A DNA stretch of 64,000 nucleotides from assembly GCF_000972785.3 (NCBI RefSeq), contig NZ_CP011253.3, forward strand, positions 3,534,001 to 3,598,000. Direction: 5' to 3'. The translations under genes were made by a program, and so were the position numbers. Source of the DNA: Pandoraea oxalativorans. Its GTDB lineage: Bacteria; Pseudomonadota; Gammaproteobacteria; Burkholderiales; Burkholderiaceae. The notes under the pieces were generated by a model that worked only from the letters and a program-made list of their open reading frames with translations, was not told the origin of the DNA and did not search any database. Below, in pieces: positions 42,467 through 51,333 of this stretch (position 1 is its first letter; every line of letters begins with the position of its first letter).

Positions 42467-43855
42467 ATGACTGCCGTTCCGGATGCCCTCGACCTCGCAC
42501 GCCTGCAATTCGCGTTCACGGTCTCGTTTCACATCGTTTTCCCCGCCGTCTCCATCGGTCTGGCGAGTTTCATCGCGGTCCTTGAAGGCCTTTGGCTCAA
42601 GACCCGTCAACAGCACTATCTGGATCTGTGCCGCTTCTGGTCGAAGGCGTTTGCCGTGTGCTTCGGCATGGGCGTCGTCTCCGGCGTGGTGATGGCCTAT
42701 CAGTTCGGCACGAACTGGTCGGGCTTCTCCAGTTTCGCCGGTGCCGTCACCGGGCCGTTGTTGACCTACGAGGTCATGACCGCGTTCTTCCTCGAAGCGG
42801 GCTTCCTCGGCATCATGCTGTTCGGCTGGAACCGCGTGAGCCCCCGCGCACACTTCGCGGCCACGCTGTGCGTCGCCATCGGCACGCTGATCTCGACGTT
42901 CTGGATTCTCGCGTCGAACAGCTGGATGCAAACGCCGCAGGGCTACGAAATCGTCGATGGTCGCGTGGTGGTGTTGTCGTGGTGGGACGTGATCTTCAAC
43001 CCCTCCTTTCCCTACCGTCTCGCGCACATGAGCATTGCCGCGTTCGTGGTCGCCGCGCTTGTCGTGGCTGGTACCGGCGCATGGCACCTGCTGCGCGGAC
43101 GCCGCGATCCTGCCGTCAAGACGATGTTCTCGATGGCCATGTGGCTTCTGCTGATCTTCGCGCCGCTGCAAGCATTCGTGGGCGATCTTCACGGCCTGAA
43201 CACGCGCGAACACCAACCCGCGAAACTCGCCGCCATGGAAGGTCTGTGGGAGACGAAGACGGGGGGCACGCCGCTCAACCTTTTCGGCTGGCCCGACATG
43301 GAGGCCGAGACCACACGCTATGCGCTCGAAGTCCCGCATCTGGGCAGCCTGATCCTCACGCATAGCTGGGACGGCGAAGTGCGCGGCCTGAAGGAGTTTC
43401 CGAAAGACGAGCGTCCCAACGTGCCGCTGGTGTTCTGGAGCTTCCGCATCATGGTCGGTCTCGGTCTGGCGATGATCGGTGCAGCGCTCGCAGCGCTGTG
43501 GCTGCGTCGTCGCGGCACGTTGTTCGCGTCGCGCAACTTCGCCCGTGCGATGTTGCTGCTTTCACCGACCGGTTTCGTCGCTCTGCTCGCCGGGTGGGTG
43601 ACGACCGAAGCCGGACGCCAGCCGTGGGTGGTCTACGGTGTGATGCGCACAGCGCACGCCATGTCGCCTGTGAGCGCGCAGCAGGTGCAGGTCTCGCTGC
43701 TGGTGCTGGTGCTCGCCTACTTCCTCGTGTTCGGCACCGGCGTCTACTACCTGCTCAAGATTCTGCGCGGCGGGCCGGTACTGCCGGGGCAATCGAACGA
43801 CGACGCATCGCATCCCGCCGCCCCTCAACCCAAGCGAGAACTCTCATGGATCTGA
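42467..43855 (+). CDS. cioA: bd-type quinol oxidase subunit I (CioA-like)
   Basis: The product is 462 residues from the ATG at 42467, with nine or so helices. It has LDLARLQFAFTVSFHIVFPA with the high-spin heme His, the GRQPW motif in TTEAGRQPWVVYGVMRTAHA, and a short Q-loop without the E. coli CydA insertion, as in CioA. It is the catalytic quinol-oxidising subunit with three hemes. CIO-type oxidases are often cyanide-tolerant. Its stop overlaps the cioB start by ten bases. Confidence 0.93.
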   Translation: MTAVPDALDLARLQFAFTVSFHIVFPAVSIGLASFIAVLEGLWLKTRQQHYLDLCRFWSKAFAVCFGMGVVSGVVMAYQFGTNWSGFSSFAGAVTGPLLTYEVMTAFFLEAGFLGIMLFGWNRVSPRAHFAATLCVAIGTLISTFWILASNSWMQTPQGYEIVDGRVVVLSWWDVIFNPSFPYRLAHMSIAAFVVAALVVAGTGAWHLLRGRRDPAVKTMFSMAMWLLLIFAPLQAFVGDLHGLNTREHQPAKLAAMEGLWETKTGGTPLNLFGWPDMEAETTRYALEVPHLGSLILTHSWDGEVRGLKEFPKDERPNVPLVFWSFRIMVGLGLAMIGAALAALWLRRRGTLFASRNFARAMLLLSPTGFVALLAGWVTTEAGRQPWVVYGVMRTAHAMSPVSAQQVQVSLLVLVLAYFLVFGTGVYYLLKILRGGPVLPGQSNDDASHPAAPQPKRELSWI

Positions 43856-44844
43856 CCTTAGCCTGGGCCGCCATCATTGCGCTCGGCCTGTTTCTTTACG
43901 TCGTGCTCGACGGCTTCGACCTCGGCATCGGCATTCTCTTTCCGTTCTTCCCCGACGCCCGTGAGCGCGACACGATGATGAACTCCGTCGCCCCGGTGTG
44001 GGACGGCAACGAAACGTGGCTCGTCCTCGGCGGCGCGGGGCTGCTCGCCGCGTTCCCGATGGTCTATTCGGTGCTGCTCTCGGCACTCTATCTGCCGCTC
44101 GTGCTCATGCTCGTGTGCCTGATCTTCCGTGGCGTCGCGTTCGAGATTCGCGGCAAGTCGCGCCGCACGCGTCAATGGTGGGATCTGGCGTTCATCGGCG
44201 GTTCGGCAGGTGCAACGTTCTTTCAGGGCGTAGCCCTCGGCGCTTACCTGTCGGGGATTTCTGTCGAGAATGGCCAGTTTGCAGGCGACGCCTTCGCCTG
44301 GGTGACGGCCTTCAATCTCTTCACCGGTCTCGGCCTGCTCGTGACGTACGCCCTGCTCGGCGCGTGCTGGCTGATCGGCAAGACCGAGGGCGATCTGCAA
44401 CGTCGTGTGCGCGTGGTCGCGTGGCCGCTGACGCTCGCGCTCGTCGCCACGATGGCGGTCGTCTCGCTCTGGACACCGCTGCGCGTCCCACTCGTGGCCG
44501 AGCGCTGGTTCGACGGCGAATGGTTCTGGCGCTGTCTGCCGGTGCCGTTCGTGGTGGCGGGGGCGACGTTCGCGATGCGCCGCGTATTGCAGCGCGCGCA
44601 CGACGCCACGCCGTTCTGGCTCGCCATCGGTCTGGTGTTTCTCGGCTACAGCGGCCTGCTCGTCAGCGCCTACCCGTACGCGATTCTGCCGGGCATCACG
44701 CTGTGGGACGCCGCAGCCCCCGACTCCAGCCTGTCGTTCACGCTGTGGGGCGCGGCCTTCATCATTCCTGTGATCCTCGCCTACACGATGCTGGCGTACT
44801 GGGTCTTTCGCGGCAAGGTGGCTCACGATGCGCACTATCACTGA
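43846..44844 (+). CDS. cioB: bd-type quinol oxidase subunit II (CioB-like)
   Basis: The product is 332 residues from the ATG at 43846. It has the CydB signature VLDGFDLGIGILFPFFPDAR, then NSVAPVWDGNETWLVLGGAG, VCLIFRGVAFEIRGKSRR and the C-terminal AFIIPVILAYTMLAYWVFRG. It forms the heterodimer with CioA in the inner membrane. The next small gene overlaps its 3' end, giving a three-gene oxidase operon. Confidence 0.94.
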   Translation: MDLTLAWAAIIALGLFLYVVLDGFDLGIGILFPFFPDARERDTMMNSVAPVWDGNETWLVLGGAGLLAAFPMVYSVLLSALYLPLVLMLVCLIFRGVAFEIRGKSRRTRQWWDLAFIGGSAGATFFQGVALGAYLSGISVENGQFAGDAFAWVTAFNLFTGLGLLVTYALLGACWLIGKTEGDLQRRVRVVAWPLTLALVATMAVVSLWTPLRVPLVAERWFDGEWFWRCLPVPFVVAGATFAMRRVLQRAHDATPFWLAIGLVFLGYSGLLVSAYPYAILPGITLWDAAAPDSSLSFTLWGAAFIIPVILAYTMLAYWVFRGKVAHDAHYH

Positions 44845-45037
44845 TCTCGTCCGGCCCGGCGTGCGCCGTCGACGCGAGGCCACGGCGGCAACGCAGACGA
44901 CGCTGCCGAACGTGCGCACGTCGTGGCAACAACGCCTCACCGGCTGGGGATGGTTTATTGCGTTATGGTGTGTGGGTGTGGCAGGCACCGCACTCCTCGC
45001 ACTCCCGTTCAAACTCATCATCGCCACGGCCAAATAG
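44828..45037 (+). CDS. DUF2474 small membrane subunit of the bd oxidase
   Basis: The product is 69 residues. One membrane helix (GWGWFIALWCVGVAGTALLA) lies in the C-terminal half after a basic N-terminus, the DUF2474 pattern. Small single-helix proteins of this kind (CydX/CydZ-like) stabilise bd oxidases. It overlaps cioB by 17 bases, so it is expected to be made with the enzyme. The N-terminal extension (about 30 residues) is longer than in most members. Confidence 0.8.
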   Translation: MRTITDLVRPGVRRRREATAATQTTLPNVRTSWQQRLTGWGWFIALWCVGVAGTALLALPFKLIIATAK

Positions 45038-45047
45038 GAGCCCGCTT

Positions 45048-45653
45048 ATGAATCGGCTTTCATCTCAGCAAGCAACGCGCACGAAAAGCGTCAAACGCAT
45101 GACTGGCACTACGTCGCTCCTCTGCGGCCTTCTTGCATGTGCAGGATTTGCCGGAGGGGTCGAGACCGCACATGCAGACGGCATGAGCGTTTCGTCCAGC
45201 GCATTTAAAGACGGCGGTTTGCTACCTGCGCAATACGCGGGCGCCAACGAGTGCGGCGGCAAGAACACCAGCCCGCCGCTCGAATGGAAGAATCTGCCGC
45301 AGGCCACGCACAGCGTCGTGATCAAGATGACGGACCCGGACGGCGCCAAGGGCGGCGGCGTGGTCCACTGGATCGCTTACAACGTTCCGGCATCGGTGAC
45401 GTCGCTGGCAGCCGGTGCAGGCAACAAGTCGGGGGACAACATCACCGTCGGCAAGAACATTTCCGGCGCCGAAGCGTATCGCGGTGCGTGCCCGCCAGTG
45501 GGCGATACGCCGCATCACTACATCATCACGGTGACGGCGACCGACATTGCGCCGGGCAGCTTGCCGCCGCGCCTCGACGCAGCCGGACTGACGGTAGCGC
45601 TTGCCGGTCACACGCTGAACGGGTCGACCATCGTCGCGCAATACGGCCGCTGA
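45048..45653 (+). CDS. YbhB/YbcL-family (PEBP-like) periplasmic protein
   Basis: The product is 201 residues from the ATG at 45048, with TAGGAG upstream. A signal peptide (LLCGLLACAGFAGGVETAHA) precedes a PEBP/Raf-kinase-inhibitor-like domain: KNTSPPLEWKNLPQATHSV, KMTDPDGAKGGGVVHWIAYN, YRGACPPVGDTPHHYIITVT. These proteins bind anionic or phospholipid-like ligands; the bacterial role is poorly defined. It is 10 bases downstream of the DUF2474 gene and may be cotranscribed with the oxidase. Confidence 0.88.
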   Translation: MNRLSSQQATRTKSVKRMTGTTSLLCGLLACAGFAGGVETAHADGMSVSSSAFKDGGLLPAQYAGANECGGKNTSPPLEWKNLPQATHSVVIKMTDPDGAKGGGVVHWIAYNVPASVTSLAAGAGNKSGDNITVGKNISGAEAYRGACPPVGDTPHHYIITVTATDIAPGSLPPRLDAAGLTVALAGHTLNGSTIVAQYGR

Positions 45654-45690
45654 TCGGCCACAGATTCGGCGCTCGCTTCGCCAAGACGAC

Positions 45691-45724
45691 AAAAAAAACG
45701 CCAGCGGGACATTCCGCTGGCGTT
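45691..45724 (-). terminator. intrinsic terminator of folE
   Basis: An 11-bp perfect stem (AACGCCAGCGG / CCGCTGGCGTT, arms 45697-45707 and 45714-45724) is followed on the minus strand by eight T residues (counting those shared with the stem; 45691-45698). It also lies 37 bases after the plus-strand PEBP gene and could help end that transcript. Confidence 0.85.
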
Positions 45725-45773
45725 CCTCGTACACTGTGCGAACGACGTTCGCCCGGCGCGGCCTTACACGCGA

Positions 45774-46346
45774 TTACTTCTCACGAGCGAGCGCGAGGAA
45801 TTCCGTGCGCAGCGCCAGATTCGGCTGCAATTCGCCGAGCATCGACGAGGTCACCGTCTCTTCGCCTGCCGTGCGAATGCCACGGCTCTCCATGCACATG
45901 TGACGGCACGACACCACGACGCCGACGGCCTTCGGTTGAAGATGCGTCATCAGGGCTTCGGCGACCTGCGTCGTCAGGCGCTCCTGTACTTGCAGGCGAC
46001 GCGCAAAGCAATCGACCAGACGCGTGAGCTTCGACAGGCCGACGATCTTGCCGTTAGGCAGATAGCCGATGGTCGCCTTGCCGAAGAACGGTGCGAGATG
46101 GTGCTCGCAGTGGCTGTACACCGGAATGCCGCGTACCACGATCAGTTCGTTGTATTGCTCGGCCCCGTCTTCGAAGACCTTGAGCACTTCGGCCGGATCC
46201 TGGCCGTAACCTGCCGTCCAATGACGCCACGCCTTTTGCACCCGCGCCGGTGTTTCATGCAAACCGGAACGTTCCGGATCTTCGCCGATGTGTTTCAGGA
46301 ATCGCTTCCAGTCGTATTCGTCGAACGTGTCGTGAGACATGTTCAA
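45774..46346 (-). CDS. folE: GTP cyclohydrolase I
   Basis: The product is 190 residues. The family motifs are complete: SGLHETPARVQKAWRHWTAG, VYSHCEHHLAPFFGKATIGY with zinc ligands Cys and His, GLSKLTRLVDCFARRLQVQE, VVSCRHMCMESRGI with the third zinc Cys. It converts GTP to 7,8-dihydroneopterin triphosphate for folate or pterin synthesis. An ATG two codons in is an alternative start. Monocistronic here, with its own terminator. Confidence 0.96.
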   Translation of the reverse strand: MNMSHDTFDEYDWKRFLKHIGEDPERSGLHETPARVQKAWRHWTAGYGQDPAEVLKVFEDGAEQYNELIVVRGIPVYSHCEHHLAPFFGKATIGYLPNGKIVGLSKLTRLVDCFARRLQVQERLTTQVAEALMTHLQPKAVGVVVSCRHMCMESRGIRTAGEETVTSSMLGELQPNLALRTEFLALAREK

Positions 46347-46480
46347 TCAAGCTCCCATGCATTGGGTCCGGAGCGCTGCGCCGCTATGTCTTGCGCATCC
46401 CCCCGCCACCGGACATGTGCGCCCAATAACAGAGAGTCACATCGCACGCATGCCGTTGCCCGGTTGTGGGTCCGGTCCTG

Positions 46481-46578
46481 AGTGCCCGGACACGGCCCGC
46501 CCCGATTGCCGCAGGGCTCGCTTTTGCGATAAGGTCCGACGGACCACCGCAACGCACCAGGCGGGCCGTGTCGGCACT
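46481..46578. repeat. long imperfect inverted repeat upstream of the truncated adaptor gene
   Basis: AGTGCC plus ACACGGCCCGCC on the left (46481-46501) is mirrored by GGCGGGCCGTGT plus GGCACT on the right (46560-46578), around a 58-base centre that holds its own small palindrome (GGTCC-GAC-GGACC, 46533-46545). The whole 98 bases could fold as one cruciform. It lies between the divergent folE and adaptor genes. Confidence 0.55.
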
Positions 46579-46600
46579 CCCACGCATGCGCGACAGAGCG

Positions 46601-46780
46601 ATGACCCTTGCCACGCCCACAGCGCTTACCGCCATCGCTGTGCTCGCGCTGCTGGCCGGTTGTGGCAACCGTGGCCCCGAGCCGTGGCAAGCCTATGTCG
46701 AAGGTGAGTTCGTCTACGTCGCCTCCTCGCTGAGGCATTTCATCAGGGCATTGACCGGCGCGCGCTTGAGCGCCGATTGA
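46601..46780 (+). pseudogene. N-terminal fragment of an HlyD-family periplasmic adaptor lipoprotein
   Basis: From the ATG at 46601 the frame reads a lipoprotein signal (LTAIAVLALLAGC-GN) and then PEPWQAYVEGEFVYVASS. The W-x-x-Y-V-E-G-E-F-V-Y-V-A-S segment is the start of the mature part of HlyD/EmrA-type membrane fusion proteins of ABC exporters. Homology ends at about 46727, where the frame runs into antisense of the LysR 3' end and stops at 46780. The remaining ~270 residues and the ABC genes are missing. It is a 5' gene remnant cut off by rearrangement. Confidence 0.75.
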
Positions 46781-47658
46781 CGCGCCAGAACCCCAAGCTC
46801 TCGCGTGAGCGGCGCGCCCGACAGCGGCAGCACCTGAACGCCCATGCCGCCGGACTTGCCCGACCTGCCCAACTTACTCAACTTGCCCGGCTTCGGCGCC
46901 GTGCGCGCCACATCGGCATCGACCGGCAAACCGATGAGTGTCGCGGGCACGATGGCCCAGCCCAGCCCCGCGCGCACCATGCGCAGGATGACTTCCGGTT
47001 CGTCCAGCTCCACGCCTTCGCGGACCCAGAGCCGATGCCGTCGCAGATACCGCTCGACGAGATCGCCGCCGTATGAGCGCCGGTTGTAGCGCACGAACGG
47101 CAGCGTCGTGCTCCAGTCGGCGACGGTCCCGCGCGTGCCTTTCGGCGCAATGGCCACATACGGCTCGTGCATCAGCGTGAGCCACTTCATGTCGACGGGC
47201 ACACCGATGCGCGGACGAATCATCACGGCCAGATCCAGTTCCCGGGCATCGAGTTGAGCCAGCAGTTGCACCGACATGCCCGGCACGATGTTCAGATGGG
47301 GCATGGCCCCGAGCGCCATCCACCGTTGCACCGCGCCCGGCAGCAGCCCCAACTGCACGGTCAGAATCGCACCGACGGTGATCGGGGCGAGCGCCGCCTG
47401 ACCGCCAAACGCGCTCGCCTCGCCGCGCATGGACTGGTAGCCCGCAATCACGCCCTGCGCCTGCGAGAGCAGACGGCGGCCATCGTCGGAGAGCGACACG
47501 GCGCGCCCGGTGCGCTCGAAGAGCTGCACGCCAAGGTCGTCCTCCAAACGCTGGATCTGCGCACTGACTGCCGACTGTGTCAGTCCGAGGCGCGCACCTG
47601 CGGCGGAGAACGACGCGGTTTCGGCTGCCGTGACGAAGGTTTTGAGATAGCGGATCAT
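46714..47658 (-). CDS. LysR-family regulator
   Basis: The product is 314 residues. The helix-turn-helix (TAAETASFSAAGARLGLTQS, then AVSAQIQRLEDDLGVQLFER) and the effector domain are intact. A Gly/Lys/Ser insert (GKLSKLGRSGKSGG) encoded by a 9-base tandem repeat lies near residue 268. It is divergent from the VOC and FAH genes (172-base gap), so it probably regulates them. Its 3' end lies on the breakpoint with the HlyD fragment but the protein looks complete. Confidence 0.9.
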   Translation of the reverse strand: MIRYLKTFVTAAETASFSAAGARLGLTQSAVSAQIQRLEDDLGVQLFERTGRAVSLSDDGRRLLSQAQGVIAGYQSMRGEASAFGGQAALAPITVGAILTVQLGLLPGAVQRWMALGAMPHLNIVPGMSVQLLAQLDARELDLAVMIRPRIGVPVDMKWLTLMHEPYVAIAPKGTRGTVADWSTTLPFVRYNRRSYGGDLVERYLRRHRLWVREGVELDEPEVILRMVRAGLGWAIVPATLIGLPVDADVARTAPKPGKLSKLGRSGKSGGMGVQVLPLSGAPLTRELGVLARQSALKRAPVNALMKCLSEEAT

Positions 47659-47788
47659 TAATCGGAAATTTTGTGGCTGAGCGGTCGAATTATTCGTTTC
47701 TTATTATTTTTATCGATGGATAGAATTTACCGGAAATCGGCGCGTGCAGGTGACGCGCCATGACGCGGGACGTCGCACCGAAAAACCG

Positions 47789-47798
47789 CCCCCCCCCC
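47789..47798 (+). repeat. C10 homopolymer in the LysR/VOC intergenic region
   Basis: Ten C residues run without interruption 33 bases before the VOC gene start. In a GC-rich genome long homopolymers are prone to slippage, and a change here would alter spacing in the promoter or leader. Confidence 0.7.
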
Positions 47799-47830
47799 GA
47801 ATTTAACCCCACATTGCACCGGAGACTCTG

Positions 47831-48250
47831 ATGGCCACACCGCTGTTCCATCTCGCCTTTCCCGTCCACGATCTCGACGCCGCCCGCCAGTTCTACGGCA
47901 ACGTGATGGGCTGTGCCGAAGGCCGCAGCTCGGACCACTGGATCGACTTCGATTTCTTCGGCCATCAACTGGTCGCACACCTCTCGCCCGACGAGGCTGG
48001 CAAGCGCATCACGAACCCGGTCGACGGCGACGAAGTCCCCGTCCCGCATTTCGGCGTTATCCTTGACATGCCCGCGTGGCATGCACTGGCCGAGCGCCTG
48101 CGCGCCGCCAGCACCCGCTTCGTGATCGAGCCGCATATCCGCTTCGCGGGGCAGGTCGGCGAACAGGCGACATTGTTCTTCTACGACCCGTCGGGCAACG
48201 CATTGGAGTTCAAGGCGTTCGCGGATATGTCGCAGGTCTTCGCCAAGTGA
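47831..48250 (+). CDS. VOC (glyoxalase/dioxygenase superfamily) protein
   Basis: The product is 139 residues with GGAG upstream. It has the VOC pattern [20 protein letters not shown] (first metal-ligand His) and [17 protein letters not shown] (second-half Glu). The [19 protein letters not shown] segment is typical of a Burkholderiales subgroup of unknown substrate. It is followed 119 bases later by a FAH-family hydrolase gene, so the pair may form a short degradative unit under the divergent LysR. Confidence 0.88.
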   Translation: MATPLFHLAFPVHDLDAARQFYGNVMGCAEGRSSDHWIDFDFFGHQLVAHLSPDEAGKRITNPVDGDEVPVPHFGVILDMPAWHALAERLRAASTRFVIEPHIRFAGQVGEQATLFFYDPSGNALEFKAFADMSQVFAK

Positions 48251-48369
48251 TTTGAAAACGGCGCGAAGTGGTTGAATTTCCCACGTCGTCCGGCCCTTGA
48301 TAGCCGGACGGTGTTTGTTGTTCTGTGTTTGTCGTTGGTATTCGTCTCATATCAGTCGAGAGTCTTCTC

Positions 48370-49074
48370 ATGAGCCAATTCGTTATTTCGGCCCCGCCTC
48401 AGGCGTCGGTCGCTGTTGCTGGCAGCGATGCCCGTTTTCCCGTGCGCCGCGTGTTCTGCGTTGGCCGTAACTACGCCGCGCATGCCCGCGAAATGGGCAG
48501 TAATCCGGATCGCGAGCCGCCGTTCTTCTTCATGAAGCCGGCCGACGCCGTGGTCGCCGCCGAGGGTACCCTGCCTTACCCGCCGCTCACCAGTGAGTTG
48601 CACCACGAGATCGAACTGGTGGTCGCCATCGGTGCGGACGGGGAGAACGTGGATGCAGGCGACGCGCTGTCGTTGGTGTGGGGTTATGGCGTGGGTGTGG
48701 ATCTGACGCGTCGCGATCTGCAACAGCAGGCGAAGGACACGCGCCGTCCGTGGGACTGGGGCAAAGCGTTCGACGCCTCGGCACCGTGCGGCCCGCTGCA
48801 CGCCGTGGACGACGTCGGCCATCCGAGCGAAGGCCGTGTGTGGCTCGACGTGAACGGGGAAAACCGTCAGACCGGCGATCTCAACGAACTGATCTGGTCG
48901 GTGCCCGACCTGATCGCCGAGATTTCGCGCAGCGTGAAGCTTGTCGCCGGCGATCTGATCTTCACGGGCACGCCCGCTGGCGTCGGCCCGCTGGAACCGG
49001 GCGACAAGGTGAGCGCCGGTGTGGCCGGTGTCGGTGAAATCGCGTTCACCGTCGGCCAGAAGCCGACCACCTGA
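48370..49074 (+). CDS. fumarylacetoacetate hydrolase family protein
   Basis: The product is 234 residues from the ATG at 48370. It has the FAH fold and metal site: FCVGRNYAAHAREMG, LHHEIELVVAIGADGENVDA, GYGVGVDLTRRDLQQQAKDT, RPWDWGKAFDASAPCGPL, and GDLIFTGTPAGVGPLEPGDK. Members cleave C-C bonds in beta-diketone-like acids or hydrate and decarboxylate such substrates. The YcgM-like subgroup (fumarylpyruvate hydrolase/oxaloacetate tautomerase) is the best match by motif. Coupling to a VOC protein suggests aromatic acid breakdown; specificity unknown. Confidence 0.9.
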   Translation: MSQFVISAPPQASVAVAGSDARFPVRRVFCVGRNYAAHAREMGSNPDREPPFFFMKPADAVVAAEGTLPYPPLTSELHHEIELVVAIGADGENVDAGDALSLVWGYGVGVDLTRRDLQQQAKDTRRPWDWGKAFDASAPCGPLHAVDDVGHPSEGRVWLDVNGENRQTGDLNELIWSVPDLIAEISRSVKLVAGDLIFTGTPAGVGPLEPGDKVSAGVAGVGEIAFTVGQKPTT

Positions 49075-49737
49075 GGGCACAACGAGCCTTACCTCCGACG
49101 GCAAGGATATCCACAGCAACTGTTGATAACCCTTTGCATAAGTGCCATGCCGGCGGCGCAATCGCCCGCCGGCATTGGCTGTCAAGTGCATTGCCTAAAT
49201 TGCCGTCAGACGCGTCATGTATTTTTCATCCTCGCCCGTACGTTCGTCCTCGTTCATTCCTGAAACGTTTTTCGCTGCATAGCGGTAAATCCCCCGTTTC
49301 ATTCGCCAAACTCCCCTGTGGATTCAACGGGTTGCATGCGTTGGCACGGTTCTCGCATTTAGGAAGAGGCAAGCCGTCCGCCCTCGGGGAAGTCTCTTCG
49401 CCTGGCCGACCGCCTCGGGAATCAAGCCATGCACGCCACATGGCCCCGGCACGCCCGATGCCTATCCCCTCGCCGGGAGCGCCCCGGGTGCGGACGGATT
49501 GCACCAGTGACCGTCGTACGAAAAGACGGACCGTGCGTCGGGAGCATTCGGGGAGACGATCATGCAAATGCGCCGCACCGGGCCTTGCGCCCTAAGTCCC
49601 TGCGTCAGGTCGCTCGCGCCTGCGAGTCCGGCCAAATCGGCCCGACGTCATCCCCGCGAACGATGTGCGAGTTGGCGGCACCGTCGGCATGACGCCGCGG
49701 GGGACCGCCGTCATGTCGCGCCCGGACGGGCGATGCG
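49075..49737. other. 663-base non-coding gap between the FAH gene and glpK
   Basis: A 10-bp hairpin (ATGCCGGCGG / CCGCCGGCAT, 49147-49156 and 49166-49175) lies 72 bases after the FAH stop, without a T tract. The open frames here (for example 49134-49595) show no family resemblance or good start. No tRNA-like fold is apparent. I see nothing else I can support. Confidence 0.5.
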
Positions 49738-51240
49738 TTAAGACGCTTCCGCCCAGACCTTCGCCGCCCGCACGGCGCGCTGCCATCCGGCCACCGCGCG
49801 TGTGACATCGTCCTCGGACAACTTGCGCGAAAAGCGTCGCTGCAATTGCCATTGACGTTGCAGCGTGTCGATGTCGGGCCAATATCCCACTGCGAGTCCC
49901 GCAAGGTACGCCGCGCCCGCTGCCGTCGTCTCGATCACCTTGGGACGCACCACGTCCGCGCCGAGCAAATCGGCCTGCCATTGCATCAGCAGATCGTTGG
50001 CCGCGGCGCCGCCGTCCACGCGCAATTCCGAAACATGCAGACCCGCATCGGCTTCCATCGCGCGCAACACGTCGAGCGTCTGGAACGCGATGCTGTCCAG
50101 CGCGGCACGCGCCACGTGTGCGGCAGTCGTGCCCCGCGTCGCGCCGAACAGCGTGCCGCGTGCGCGCGGCTGCCAGTGCGGTGCGCCGAGTCCGGCGAAC
50201 GCGGGCACAAGCACGACGCCGTCAGCATCGGGCACGCTGGTGGCGAGCGCTTCGACATCGCGCGAATGACGGATGATGCCCAGCCCGTCGCGCAGCCATT
50301 GCACCACCGCGCCGCCGATGAAAATGCTGCCCTCCAGCGCGTAGTCCACCCGGTTGCCGATCTTCCAGGCGACCGTCGTCAGCAGGTTATGGCTCGACGC
50401 CTGCGGCTTGTCACCGGTGTTCATCACCATGAAGCAGCCGGTGCCGTAGGTGTTCTTCACCATGCCCGGCGACAGACACATCTGCCCGAACAGCGCCGCC
50501 TGCTGATCGCCCGCGATGCCCGCAATCGGCACGGGTGCGGAGAACAACGGTGTGGCCGTGTGCCCATAGACTTCGCTCGACGAACGGACTTCGGGCAGCA
50601 TGCTGCGCGGCACGTCGAGCAGCGCCAGCAGTTCGTCGTCCCATTCGAGCGCGTGGATGTTGAAGAGCATCGTACGCGACGCATTCGACACGTCGGTCAC
50701 GTGCAGCTTGCCACCGGTCAGATGCCACACGAGCCAGCTATCGACGGTGCCGAACGCAAGATGCCCCGCGTCGGCCGCTTCGCGCGCGCCGTCGACGTTA
50801 TCGAGAATCCAGCGGATTTTGCTGCCGGAGAAGTAGGAATCGATGCGAAGACCGGTGCGTTGCGCGACGAGCGCCTCCTTGCCTTGCGCACGCAATGCGT
50901 CGCAGAAGACGGCCGTGCGGCGATCCTGCCAGACGATGGCGTTGTACACCGGCTCGCCCGTGCGACGATCCCACACGATGGTCGTCTCGCGCTGGTTCGT
51001 GATGCCGATGGCCGCGACGTCGCCGCCACCGACGCCCGCGTGTGTGAGCGCTTCGGCGGCGACGCCAGCCTGCGTCGCCCAGATTTCACGCGGATCGTGC
51101 TCGACCCAGCCCGGATGCGGGTAGATCTGACGGAACTCCTTCTGCGCGGTCGCGACAACGTGACCGTCGCGATCGAACAGCAGCGCTCGCGAGCTCGTCG
51201 TGCCCTGATCGAACGCGAGGATGTAGGCGCCTCCTGCCAT
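49738..51240 (-). CDS. glpK: glycerol kinase
   Basis: The product is 500 residues with AAGGAG upstream. FGGY-family motifs are complete: [69 protein letters not shown] and [20 protein letters not shown]. It phosphorylates glycerol to sn-glycerol 3-phosphate in the cytoplasm. It is the last gene of the glpR-glpD-glpK set, 93 bases after glpD. No glpF facilitator is next to it. Confidence 0.97.
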   Translation of the reverse strand: MAGGAYILAFDQGTTSSRALLFDRDGHVVATAQKEFRQIYPHPGWVEHDPREIWATQAGVAAEALTHAGVGGGDVAAIGITNQRETTIVWDRRTGEPVYNAIVWQDRRTAVFCDALRAQGKEALVAQRTGLRIDSYFSGSKIRWILDNVDGAREAADAGHLAFGTVDSWLVWHLTGGKLHVTDVSNASRTMLFNIHALEWDDELLALLDVPRSMLPEVRSSSEVYGHTATPLFSAPVPIAGIAGDQQAALFGQMCLSPGMVKNTYGTGCFMVMNTGDKPQASSHNLLTTVAWKIGNRVDYALEGSIFIGGAVVQWLRDGLGIIRHSRDVEALATSVPDADGVVLVPAFAGLGAPHWQPRARGTLFGATRGTTAAHVARAALDSIAFQTLDVLRAMEADAGLHVSELRVDGGAAANDLLMQWQADLLGADVVRPKVIETTAAGAAYLAGLAVGYWPDIDTLQRQWQLQRRFSRKLSEDDVTRAVAGWQRAVRAAKVWAEAS

Positions 51241-51287
51241 TGCATTCGTCTCCTTGATGCGGCTTTTTTTAGTCTTGCTGTGCGATA

Positions 51288-51319
51288 TAGCGGTATTGCG
51301 ATGTAGCGGTATTGCGATG
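51288..51319. repeat. two tandem 16-bp repeats in the glpD-glpK gap
   Basis: TAGCGGTATTGCGATG occurs twice head-to-tail (51288-51303 and 51304-51319) between glpD and glpK, with a partial third copy before it. It may be a slippage product; no role is evident. Confidence 0.8.
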
Positions 51320-51333
51320 ACGTCCCGATGCGC

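Noticed and set aside
49134..49595. 153-codon plus-strand frame in the FAH-glpK gap
   Set aside because: Arg/Pro/Ser-rich translation without motifs and no ribosome site; treated as non-coding.
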